A stretch of 64,000 bases of DNA, taken from the NCBI RefSeq assembly GCF_000243075.1, contig NC_016745.1, forward strand, positions 1,629,001-1,693,000. The letters run 5' to 3'. Shown here in pieces: positions 39,204 through 46,821 of this stretch; position 1 is the first letter of the stretch; each line of letters begins with the position of its first letter. The position numbers were made by a program, and so were the translations under genes. This DNA comes from Oceanimonas sp. GK1. Its GTDB lineage: Bacteria; Pseudomonadota; Gammaproteobacteria; Enterobacterales; Aeromonadaceae. The notes under the pieces are model-generated. The model had not been told where the DNA came from and did not search any database. It saw only the letters and a program-made list of their open reading frames with translations.

Positions 39204-40061
39204 TCAGAGCGCGTTCAGCCCCTGCCGGAGGTAATCCAGCAGCATATGGCCCGCTGAGGTGAGCTCGTTGGCATCGTAACAAAAGCCGATGGACACACTG
39301 CCCAGATCCGGGCAATAGGCGAAACTGGGGGAGGCTTCCAGCCCCTCGGGCACGGTGCTTTTGGACAGCACGCTGATGCCCAGCCCCGCCCTGATGGCGG
39401 ACTGAATGCCGAGCAGGCTGGAGGTGCTGTACACGATGCGCCAGGGCAGGTTGGCGCGGGTGAGGGCATTGATGATGGAGCGGCGGTACAGGCAGCCCTT
39501 GGGATAAAGAATGAGCGGCAGCGGGGCGTCCGGCGACAGCATCATGTTGCTGTTGCGTACCCACACCAGCGGCTCGGTAATGTAGTCGGTCAGTTGCGGA
39601 TGACTGGAGCCGCTTTCCTCAATGGCCATCACCAGATCGTAGGCGCCTTTTTTATAGTCACTCAGCAGATGGGCACTGATGTCACTGCTCACGTCCAGGG
39701 TCACCCCCGGATAGGCCTGGGCAAAGCGGCCTATGGTGGTGGCCAGAAACGAGACCTCAAAGTCATTGGGGATGCCCAGGCGCACCGAGCCACTGACCCT
39801 GGGGGTGCCCAGGCGGGAAATCAGGGCGTCGTTGAGTTCCAGCATTTTCTGGGCGCAGCTCAGCAGCAGCTGGCCTTCTTCGGTCAGTTGCAGGCCCTGG
39901 CCGCGGTTGAACAGTTTGGCATCGAGCAGCTCTTCCAGCCGCTTCATCTGCAGGCTGACGGCGGGCTGGGAGCGGCCCAGCCGCTCACCGGCCTGGGTAA
40001 AGCCCCCCAGCTGGTTGATGGTTACAAAGGTACGCAGCAGATCCGTGGGCAGATTCTTCAT
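39204..40061 (-). CDS. LysR-family regulator of the LrhA/HexA type
   Basis: Transcription factor of 285 residues. Winged helix-turn-helix at 1-62 (LLRTFVTINQLGGFTQAGERLGRSQPAVS), followed by the periplasmic-binding-like effector domain. The block ALTRANLPWRIVYSTSSLLGIQSAIRAGLGISVLS is very close to LrhA, a regulator of motility and chemotaxis in E. coli. It faces the Aer-like receptor, so motility control is a fair guess; control of the creatine genes is an alternative. AT-rich DNA lies before its start. Confidence 0.88.
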   Translation of the reverse strand: MKNLPTDLLRTFVTINQLGGFTQAGERLGRSQPAVSLQMKRLEELLDAKLFNRGQGLQLTEEGQLLLSCAQKMLELNDALISRLGTPRVSGSVRLGIPNDFEVSFLATTIGRFAQAYPGVTLDVSSDISAHLLSDYKKGAYDLVMAIEESGSSHPQLTDYITEPLVWVRNSNMMLSPDAPLPLILYPKGCLYRRSIINALTRANLPWRIVYSTSSLLGIQSAIRAGLGISVLSKSTVPEGLEASPSFAYCPDLGSVSIGFCYDANELTSAGHMLLDYLRQGLNAL

Positions 40062-40149
40062 CCCGAAGCATCACCATTTAAAAATTTAATTATCTTATTA
40101 TTAGCATTTAACTAACAAATATTAAGTGATATTTGCCACAAAGATGCGT

Positions 40150-41532
40150 TCAGGATTCCGGCTCGGGCCTGGGCTTCTTGCGCTTGAGCGGTGCCATGCC
40201 GTCGGTGGCGCCGCCCGCCGTATCCTGGCCCTGGCCGGTAAAGCCTTCGGGTCGCTTGGGCCCCGGCCGTTTGGGAGTGGGCCGGGCCGGCTTTTTCCCG
40301 TTCGGCAGGTCTTTGCCCCCGGCGGCCCCCGGCTTGCCCTTGAAGCCGTGCTTGCGGGCCGGCGGACGAAGGCCCTTGAACTTGCCCTGCAGCCCTTCGA
40401 TGGCGGTAAAGCTCAGGGTGCGCTGCAAGAACCGCTCTACTCGTTTGAAGGCGTCCCAGTCCCGCGGGCCCACCAGGGAGACGGCGGTGCCGCTGGCGCC
40501 GGCCCGGCCGGTGCGGCCGATGCGATGCACGTATTCTTCCGCCTGCTTGGGCATGTCGAAGTTGATGACCAGCGACACCTGCAGCAAATCCAGCCCGCGT
40601 GAAGCCACGTCGGTGGTGATCAGCAATTTGTGCTGGCCCCGGGCAAAGGCGTCCATGATGCGGTTGCGTTCGGCCTGGCTCAGATCGCCGTGCAGCGCCG
40701 CCGTGGTCAGCTCTGTTTGCTGCAGGTGGCTGGCCAGCCGCTCGGTGTCGGCCCGGGTGGCGGTAAAGATAATGGCCTGCTGATAGGGCTCGCTGGCCAG
40801 CAGGTGCTCCAGCAAGGCCTGCTTGTGATCCAGGTGATCGCCCAGCACAAAGCGCTGCTCGATGTCCTGGTGCTCGGCATGGGCTTCGCCCACCGCGACC
40901 CGTTTGGGCGAGGTGAGCAGGGTGGCGGCCATGGCGTTGGTCTCGGCATGATCCAGGGTGGCGGAAAACATCAGGGTCTGGCGGCGACGATGATCGGCGG
41001 CCTGATTAATGCGTTCAAGCTGGGGGGCAAAGCCCAGATCCAGCATGCGATCCGCCTCGTCCAGGATCAGCAGTTCCAGGCCATTCAGCATCAGTGAGCG
41101 GGCATCCAGGTGGTTGGCCAGGCGGCCCGGGGTGGCTACGATGACGTCCGGCTGGCGACGCAGCGACTTGAGCTGATCGTTGAAGTTTTCGCCGCCCAGC
41201 AGCAGGGCAATATTAACGCTGTTGCCGGCCAGGGAGCGCAGCTGGGCATACACCTGCCGGGCCAGCTCGCGGGTCGGGGCCAGGATCAGCGCGCGGGGAT
41301 CCCGCTTGCTCAGGGCCCGGGTTTTCATCAGCCGCTGCAGCGCCGGCAGCAAGTAGGCCAGGGTCTTTCCGGAGCCGGTTTTGGAGGAGGCCAGCAGATC
41401 AAAGCCGGCCATGACCACAGGAATGGCCTTGAGCTGGATGTCGGTGGGGGTGTTCAGCCCTTGATGATCCAATGCTCGAACCAGACGGGTATCCAGTCCA
41501 AAATCGCGGAAAGTGTCGTTATTTTGCGCCAA
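40150..41532 (-). CDS. DEAD-box ATP-dependent RNA helicase
   Basis: RNA helicase with all core motifs: PTDIQ, ASSKTGSGKT, APTRELARQ, DEAD (ILDEADRML), MFSAT, TDVASRGLD and HRIGRTGRAG. The C-terminal tail of about 80 residues is rich in Lys, Pro and Gly, an RNA-binding extension like those of RhlE-type proteins. I prefer a TTG start at 41532: the domain begins there (AQNNDTFRDFGLD), GGAG lies 8 bases upstream, and the alternative ATG at 41598 overlaps a TATACAAT promoter-like box. The subfamily is uncertain. Not evidently linked to the catabolic genes around it. Confidence 0.9.
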   Translation of the reverse strand: MAQNNDTFRDFGLDTRLVRALDHQGLNTPTDIQLKAIPVVMAGFDLLASSKTGSGKTLAYLLPALQRLMKTRALSKRDPRALILAPTRELARQVYAQLRSLAGNSVNIALLLGGENFNDQLKSLRRQPDVIVATPGRLANHLDARSLMLNGLELLILDEADRMLDLGFAPQLERINQAADHRRRQTLMFSATLDHAETNAMAATLLTSPKRVAVGEAHAEHQDIEQRFVLGDHLDHKQALLEHLLASEPYQQAIIFTATRADTERLASHLQQTELTTAALHGDLSQAERNRIMDAFARGQHKLLITTDVASRGLDLLQVSLVINFDMPKQAEEYVHRIGRTGRAGASGTAVSLVGPRDWDAFKRVERFLQRTLSFTAIEGLQGKFKGLRPPARKHGFKGKPGAAGGKDLPNGKKPARPTPKRPGPKRPEGFTGQGQDTAGGATDGMAPLKRKKPRPEPES

Positions 41533-41655
41533 GTCGCTGCTCCGGGGAATATCGGGAAATGAGAGGCCATCAACCGGCCTGAAAACGTTGCCGGCCATTG
41601 TATAAGAAAGCGGGGCGCTTGTAATGACCGACGGGACGGTCTGCCCCCGGCAGGT

Positions 41656-41919
41656 TCAGCGCAGCTGGCTGTCTTTGCTGGCGCGGCGGTTAATGCCCTC
41701 GGCCCGGTGCTGCTTTTCCTGCTCGGCCTGGCACGCGATGCACAGCCGTACTCCCGGCACCGCCCGGCGCCGGGCCTCGGGAATGGGGGCCTCGCATTCC
41801 TCGCAGTGGCTCAGGCTGTCGCCGGCACCCAGCCGGCGGCGGGCCGTTTGCACCGCGTCTTCCACACTGGCATCAATCTGCTCCTGCACGGCGCCGTCCC
41901 GTGTCCATCCTCCTGCCAT
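41656..41919 (-). CDS. ybiI: DksA/TraR zinc-finger protein YbiI
   Basis: An 87-residue protein that matches E. coli YbiI nearly end to end: start MAGGWTRDGAVQEQID, helix SVEDAVQTARRR, zinc finger CEECEAPIPEARRRAVPGV with CIACQ, and the end INRRASKDSQLR. TraR-like proteins bind the RNA polymerase secondary channel; the role of YbiI is not established. The start at 41919 follows AGGAGGACGCC. Confidence 0.93.
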   Translation of the reverse strand: MAGGWTRDGAVQEQIDASVEDAVQTARRRLGAGDSLSHCEECEAPIPEARRRAVPGVRLCIACQAEQEKQHRAEGINRRASKDSQLR

Positions 41920-42024
41920 GGCGTCCTCCTGAACCGATGAGACTGTCATCATCATACTGCACCGGCCGAGCGCCGGCAGCCGGTTTGAGCACATTCCACA
42001 GCAGGATCTTTTATTGTTCCATTT

Positions 42025-42066
42025 AGGTTATCAATGGCGGCAAAAAGTGAATTGGATGTTAATAAC
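42025..42066 (+). promoter_or_regulatory. Shared upstream element, copy 1 (before first amidohydrolase)
   Basis: AGGTTATCAAT, six variable bases, then AAAAAGTGAATTGG and ATGTTAATAA. The same element, with identical spacing, lies upstream of the second amidohydrolase gene (45917-45957). It is 93 bases before the start codon. Conservation between two otherwise diverged leaders suggests a promoter or regulator site. Confidence 0.6.
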
Positions 42067-42158
42067 GACGGTTGTTAACTTGAAATCACCCAAGGGGGAA
42101 AGCGCCGGAGAAGGTGCCGGAGCTCAACCGTTTTTACCGTGAAATCAGGAGAATAACC

Positions 42159-42857
42159 ATGTCCCACGACTCCCAGGATCTGCTTGCCATGCTCAACCAG
42201 GCGTTTGACGAAGCCACCTCCCTGTATCAGAAAAACGGCTTTCAGCGCCGGGTAGGATTCGGCAAAAAACCGGCGCTGATCAGCGTCGATCTGGCCAACG
42301 CCTGGACTCAACCCGGCAACCCCTTTACCTGCGACAAGATTGACGACGAGATCATTCCCGGCATGCAGCGCCTGCTGGAAGCGTTCCGCGCCAAGAACCT
42401 GCCGATTGTGCACGTCACCACCTGCTATCAGGTGAACGATCGCAACAACCCCAACACCGACATGGGCCTGTGGCACAACAAGATCCCGGTGGACTTCTGC
42501 GCCCAGGACAACGAAGAGCTGTGGGCCATCGACTCCCGCATCGCGCCGCTGGAAGGGGAGCAGGTGCTCATCAAGAAGCACGCCAGCTCCTTTCAAGGGA
42601 CCTATCTGGCCGGCTTCCTGCGCGCCGCCGGGGTCGACACCGTGCTGGTGACCGGCGTGACCGCCTCCGCCTGTGTGCGTACCACCATCTGTGACGCCAT
42701 GGCCGAGGGTTTCCGCCCCATCGCGGTGAAGGAATGCATTGGTGACCGTATTCCCGGTGCCGTGGCCTGGAACCTGTTCGACATCGACGCCAAGTTCGGC
42801 GACGTGGAAACCGTCGACACTTGCGTGAACTATCTGAACAAGCTGGAACGTCAGTAA
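42159..42857 (+). CDS. N-carbamoylsarcosine amidohydrolase, copy 1
   Basis: Isochorismatase-fold Cys hydrolase (232 residues) predicted to cleave N-carbamoylsarcosine into sarcosine, ammonia and CO2 (EC 3.5.1.59). Catalytic residues fit the family: Asp44 (LISVDLANAWTQPG), Lys140 (LIKKHASSF), and Cys172 in VTGVTASACVRTT, preceded by the cis-peptide region. A start at 42159 follows AGGAG. It is nearly identical to the gene at 46050-46739. Downstream lies a TRAP transporter, and hyuA/hyuB, which make its substrate, follow copy 2. Confidence 0.88.
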   Translation: MSHDSQDLLAMLNQAFDEATSLYQKNGFQRRVGFGKKPALISVDLANAWTQPGNPFTCDKIDDEIIPGMQRLLEAFRAKNLPIVHVTTCYQVNDRNNPNTDMGLWHNKIPVDFCAQDNEELWAIDSRIAPLEGEQVLIKKHASSFQGTYLAGFLRAAGVDTVLVTGVTASACVRTTICDAMAEGFRPIAVKECIGDRIPGAVAWNLFDIDAKFGDVETVDTCVNYLNKLERQ

Positions 42858-42880
42858 CCATGTACTGATGGCTGAACTCA

Positions 42881-42913
42881 GGACCGGCACCGGCCGTGGT
42901 CCGGTGCCGGTCC
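42881..42913 (+). promoter_or_regulatory. Long intercistronic hairpin between amidohydrolase 1 and the TRAP operon
   Basis: A perfect 13-base-pair stem (42881-42893 with 42901-42913) and 7-base loop, with no T-run after it. It may attenuate transcription or protect upstream mRNA. Confidence 0.5.
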
Positions 42914-42931
42914 CCACTATAGGGACATAGG

Positions 42932-43972
42932 ATGAAAGCATTCAAGGCAAGCAAATTTACCCTGGCGCTGACCACCGCCCTGGCGGTCACGCCCCTTTTC
43001 TCCACCCTGGCGCAGGCGGCGCCCATCGTACTCAAATTTCACAGTGGCTACGCCGAATCCCGGCCGGAAGCCGGTTATCTCAACGACTTTGCCAGGGACG
43101 TGGAGCAGCTGTCGGGCGGCGAGCTGAAGGTAGACGTGTTCCATGCGGCCTCCCTCGGGCTGAACGAGCCGGATCTGCTGCGTATTCTGCAGCGGGGCTC
43201 GGTGGACATGGCCCTGCTCTACGGCGAATACTACACCCGTGACGCCCCTGAGCTGGCCGCCGTTTATGCCCAGGGCGCCATTACCCAACCCGAGCAGCAT
43301 CTCGACATTCTTCCCACCATTCGCGACATTTACGAGCAGGGTTACGCCAAGTGGAATATCAAGACCATTGGCGGCATCGTCTCGCCGGTGTTCAGCGTGG
43401 GCCTGCACTGCAAGGAGCCGCTCAACAGCCTGGCCCAGCTGCAGGGCAAAAAGGTAAGGGTGTGGTCGGCCCAGCTGGTCGACGCCTTTGGCAAGCTCGG
43501 CGTTTCCGCTCAGGTCATTCCCCAGAACGACATGTACATGGCGTTGCAGACCGGGGTCGTGGACTGCGCCTATTACCTCTCCACCGTGGCGGAAACCGTC
43601 TCCCTGCATGAGGTCACCGATTACGAAGCCTACCTGCATCCCTGGGCGGCGGTGCCGGCCTTGTTCGGCATCAGCGAACGCAGCTGGAAAAAGCTGAGCG
43701 ACGAGCAGCAGCGAGTGCTGCAGCAGGCCGGCGAAACCCTGTGGCAGAAAACCCGCGCCGCCGCCGTGGACCCGGAGCGGGAAGCCAGCGCCCGGGCCCG
43801 GCGCGCAGCCCTGGGGGTGACCATGCTGGCGGACTTCTCGGCCCAGGATGTGGCCAGCTTCCAGCAGGCGGCCATGGCAGCCTGGCATACCATTGCCGAG
43901 CGGGCCGGTCCCGACGGCGAAACCATTTACGATACCGTGACCGGCAAGCTCAGCGCGCTGGCCAGCCAGTAA
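42932..43972 (+). CDS. TRAP transporter, DctP-type periplasmic binding protein
   Basis: Extracytoplasmic receptor of a tripartite ATP-independent transporter (346 residues). The signal peptide ends LAQA, before APIVLKFHSGYAE. DctP-family traits include GGELKVDVFHAASLG, VRVWSAQLVDAFGKLGV, and the ligand-carboxylate-binding Arg in GKKVRVW. Sandwiched between the two amidohydrolase genes, it probably brings in a related small acid (N-carbamoylsarcosine, methylhydantoin or similar), which is inference. Confidence 0.88.
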   Translation: MKAFKASKFTLALTTALAVTPLFSTLAQAAPIVLKFHSGYAESRPEAGYLNDFARDVEQLSGGELKVDVFHAASLGLNEPDLLRILQRGSVDMALLYGEYYTRDAPELAAVYAQGAITQPEQHLDILPTIRDIYEQGYAKWNIKTIGGIVSPVFSVGLHCKEPLNSLAQLQGKKVRVWSAQLVDAFGKLGVSAQVIPQNDMYMALQTGVVDCAYYLSTVAETVSLHEVTDYEAYLHPWAAVPALFGISERSWKKLSDEQQRVLQQAGETLWQKTRAAAVDPEREASARARRAALGVTMLADFSAQDVASFQQAAMAAWHTIAERAGPDGETIYDTVTGKLSALASQ

Positions 43973-44027
43973 GCGCTGCACACCGGGGCCTGGCCCCGGT
44001 GGTGGCTCACCAGGAGGGTGAATTACC

Positions 44028-44543
44028 ATGTCCCTGTTTACCAAAACCGTTGACAGGCTATGCCATGGCCTGTTTCTCGTCGGGGTCGCCGGCGGCATAC
44101 TGATGACCATTACCGTCTTCGTCAGTACCCTGCTGCGCTACCTGTTTGACCATCCCCTTCATTTTTCCAACGAACTCGCCGGTTTACTGTTTTTTTCCCT
44201 GACCTTTCTTACCCTGCCCCATGTGCTCAACAGCGGCCGGCATATTCGTATCGATCTCGTTACCCGCACCCTGTCGGCACGAACGGCCCGGCTGGCGGAG
44301 ACCCTGGCCGGTCTGGTGCTGATCCTGTTTTCCGCCATTGTCATTTACGAGTCCTGGGATTTCATGGTGTTTTCCCGGGAGATCGGCGCCCGTTCCGATA
44401 TCAGCGGCCTGCTGCTGTGGCCCTGGATGGCGCTGATGCCGCTGTCGTTCGCCTTGTGCATTCTGGTGCAACTGCGCCACGGCCTGCGCTACCCGGACGG
44501 TAACGTCCATGCCGATAATGAACACTCCGTGGAGGTGGCGTAA
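44028..44543 (+). CDS. TRAP transporter, small (DctQ-type) membrane subunit
   Basis: Four-helix inner-membrane subunit (171 residues). The pattern FVSTLLRYLFDHPLHFSNELAGLLFFSLTFL and GRHIRIDLVTRTL is typical of DctQ. AGGAGGGTGAATTACC precedes the ATG. A short hairpin (43982-44000) separates it from the dctP-like gene. It overlaps the next gene by one base (TAATG). Confidence 0.9.
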   Translation: MSLFTKTVDRLCHGLFLVGVAGGILMTITVFVSTLLRYLFDHPLHFSNELAGLLFFSLTFLTLPHVLNSGRHIRIDLVTRTLSARTARLAETLAGLVLILFSAIVIYESWDFMVFSREIGARSDISGLLLWPWMALMPLSFALCILVQLRHGLRYPDGNVHADNEHSVEVA

Positions 44544-45829
44544 TGAGCTGGCTTATCCTGAGTTCCGGGCTGCTGTTGCTGCTGGGCGGCGGTGCCTTGT
44601 TGGGGGCGTCGCTGGGTCTGGTGGGGCTGATTTTGCTGCACTTTCAGGGCGGCGGCGCCACTTCCCTTGCCATTAATTCGGTGTGGAACCTGCTGACCGG
44701 GTTTTCCCTGACGGCGGTGCCGCTGTTTATCTTTCTGGGTGACATATTGCTGGCAAGCGGCGTGTCGACCCGGGTCTATAACGGCCTGACGCCGCTGTTC
44801 CGGCGCATACCGGGCCAGCTGCTGCACACCAATATTGCGGTGTGCACCCTGTTCAGCGCGGTCAGCGGCTCCAGCTCGGCCACGGCGGCGGCCATCGGCT
44901 CCATCGGCTATCCGGAGCTCAAGCGACGTGGCTACTCGCCGAGCATGGTGGTGGGCACCCTGGCGGCGGGAGGCACCCTGGGGTTGCTGATCCCGCCCAG
45001 CCTGGCGCTGATCATCTACGGCGCCACCCAGCATGTGTCCATCGGCAAGCTGTTTCTGGCCGGCATTCTGCCCGGGCTGATGATCTCCGCCGCCTTTTTT
45101 GTCTGGATCATTATTCGCTCCCGCATCGGCAGCCGGGTGGTACCGGAAGGCCTCGAGGCCATGGACTGGGCCGAGGTGCGCCGGGGGCTGACCCAGATCT
45201 GGCCGCTGCCCATTCTGATCTTCTTTGTGCTGGGCACCATTTACCTGGGCATAGCCACGCCCACGGAAGCGGCGTCGCTCGGGGTGGTGGCCAGCATGGT
45301 GCTGGGCTTTAGCTGGGGGGATCTGACTTTCGCCAGGCTGTGGCAGGCGTTCAAGCGCTCTACCATGATGTTCAGTGCCATCGCCTTTATCATGCTGGGC
45401 ACCGCCATTCTGTCCCAGGCGGTGAGCATGCTGGCGTTGCCCCGGGAAGCGGTGGCGGCCATCTCGAACATCGGCTTTGGCCCCTACGGCATTCTGCTGA
45501 TGATAGTGCTGGTGTACATCGTGCTCGGTTGCTTCTTCGACGGCATCTCCCTGCTGCTGATGACCTTGCCCATTACCTTTCCCATGGTGATGAGCCTGGG
45601 GTTCGATCCCATCTGGTTCGGGGTCATTGTCACCCTCTTGATGGAAATCGGCATGATCACGCCGCCGGTGGGGCTCAACCTGTTTGTGCTGACGTCCATC
45701 ACCCGCAACGAGGTCAACCTTACCGAGGCGGCCTGGGCATCCTTGCCCTACTGGCTGATCCTGCTGGGGGCGGTGGGCCTGTACACCCTGTTCCCGGGGC
45801 TGGTGCTGTGGCTGCCCGGCTTTGGCTGA
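44543..45829 (+). CDS. TRAP transporter, large (DctM-type) membrane subunit
   Basis: Twelve-helix Na+-coupled transport subunit (428 residues). Family features include AVPLFIFLGDILLASGVS, SAVSGSSSATAAAIGSIGYPELKRRGY, GGTLGLLIPPSLALIIYG and GMITPPVGLNLFVL. Its four-part neighbourhood is closed by a terminator. Confidence 0.93.
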   Translation: MSWLILSSGLLLLLGGGALLGASLGLVGLILLHFQGGGATSLAINSVWNLLTGFSLTAVPLFIFLGDILLASGVSTRVYNGLTPLFRRIPGQLLHTNIAVCTLFSAVSGSSSATAAAIGSIGYPELKRRGYSPSMVVGTLAAGGTLGLLIPPSLALIIYGATQHVSIGKLFLAGILPGLMISAAFFVWIIIRSRIGSRVVPEGLEAMDWAEVRRGLTQIWPLPILIFFVLGTIYLGIATPTEAASLGVVASMVLGFSWGDLTFARLWQAFKRSTMMFSAIAFIMLGTAILSQAVSMLALPREAVAAISNIGFGPYGILLMIVLVYIVLGCFFDGISLLLMTLPITFPMVMSLGFDPIWFGVIVTLLMEIGMITPPVGLNLFVLTSITRNEVNLTEAAWASLPYWLILLGAVGLYTLFPGLVLWLPGFG

Positions 45830-45856
45830 TGAAATGAATGTGGTTATTTGCTTCGA

Positions 45857-45882
45857 AAAGCCGGCATATTGCCGGCTTTTTC
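45857..45882 (+). terminator. Terminator after the TRAP operon
   Basis: A 10-base-pair stem (45857-45866 with 45871-45880, AAAAGCCGGC/GCCGGCTTTT) with a short loop and a following TC. The arms' own T-run serves as the tail. Confidence 0.8.
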
Positions 45883-45916
45883 ACGTATTAAGCGCAGTAT
45901 AGGGATTATTCACTTC

Positions 45917-45957
45917 AGGTTATCAATCCATTAAAAAAGTGAATTGGATGTTAATAA
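45917..45957 (+). promoter_or_regulatory. Shared upstream element, copy 2 (before second amidohydrolase)
   Basis: AGGTTATCAAT, six bases (CCATTA), then AAAAAGTGAATTGG and ATGTTAATAA; matches copy 1 (42025-42066) in sequence and spacing. 92 bases before its gene's start, almost the same as copy 1. Confidence 0.6.
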
Positions 45958-46049
45958 TGAGGCTGGGTACTCTGTAGTTGCCAACGAAGGAAACGGCGTG
46001 AAAGAGCCGGGATATTCCACTTTTAATCAGCAAAAAACGGAGAATGACC

Positions 46050-46739
46050 ATGTCAAAGGATTTAATGAGCATGCTGAACCAGGCGTTCGATGAAGCCACC
46101 TCCCTGTATCAGCAAAACGGCTTTCAGCGCCGGGTGGGATTCGGCAAAAAGCCGGCGCTGATCAGCGTCGATCTGGCCAACGCCTGGACTCAACCCGGCA
46201 ACCCTTTTACCTGCGACAAGATTGACGACGAGATCATTCCCGGCATGCAACGCCTGCTGGAAGCGTTCCGCGCCAAAAACCTGCCGGTGGTGCACGTGAC
46301 CACCTGCTATCAGGTGAACGACCGCAACAACCCCAACACCGACATGGGCCTGTGGCACAACAAGATCCCGGTGGACTTCTGCGCCCAGGACAACGAAGAG
46401 CTGTGGGCCATCGATTCCCGCATCGCGCCCATTGAAGGAGAGCAGGTGCTCATCAAGAAGCACGCCAGCTCCTTCCAGGGCACCTACCTGGCCGGCTTTC
46501 TGCGCGCCGCCGGGGTCGACACCGTGCTGGTGACCGGGGTGACCGCTTCCGCCTGTGTGCGCACCACCATCTGTGACGCCATGGCCGAAGGTTTCCGCCC
46601 CATCGCGGTGAAGGAATGCATCGGTGACCGCATTCCCGGCGCCGTGGCCTGGAACCTGTTCGACATTGACGCCAAGTTCGGTGACGTGGAAACCGTCGAC
46701 ACCTGTGTGAACTACCTGAACAAGCTCGAGAAACAGTAA
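46050..46739 (+). CDS. N-carbamoylsarcosine amidohydrolase, copy 2
   Basis: A 229-residue isochorismatase-fold hydrolase, nearly identical to the product of 42159-42857. Beyond the extreme N-terminus (MSKDLMSML versus MSHDSQDLLAML), I count only a handful of conservative changes (K/Q, I/V, L/I, R/K). Catalytic Asp, Lys and Cys are intact. It precedes hyuA by 82 bases, including a 12-base-pair hairpin (46757-46803). The ATG at 46050 fits GGAG spacing better than the ATG at 46044. Confidence 0.88.
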   Translation: MSKDLMSMLNQAFDEATSLYQQNGFQRRVGFGKKPALISVDLANAWTQPGNPFTCDKIDDEIIPGMQRLLEAFRAKNLPVVHVTTCYQVNDRNNPNTDMGLWHNKIPVDFCAQDNEELWAIDSRIAPIEGEQVLIKKHASSFQGTYLAGFLRAAGVDTVLVTGVTASACVRTTICDAMAEGFRPIAVKECIGDRIPGAVAWNLFDIDAKFGDVETVDTCVNYLNKLEKQ

Positions 46740-46756
46740 GATTCTCACCCACGGCT

Positions 46757-46803
46757 CGGTGGAAGGCGGAGCCCCATAAAACGCCTTCCACCGGCTCCTT
46801 AAT
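46757..46803 (+). promoter_or_regulatory. Intercistronic hairpin between amidohydrolase 2 and hyuA
   Basis: Arms CGGTGGAAGGCG (46757-46768) and CGCCTTCCACCG (46792-46803) form a 12-base-pair stem with a 23-base loop. No T-run follows, so it may adjust expression without fully stopping transcription. Confidence 0.5.
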
Positions 46804-46821
46804 GGATTGAAGGAGAAGCAA

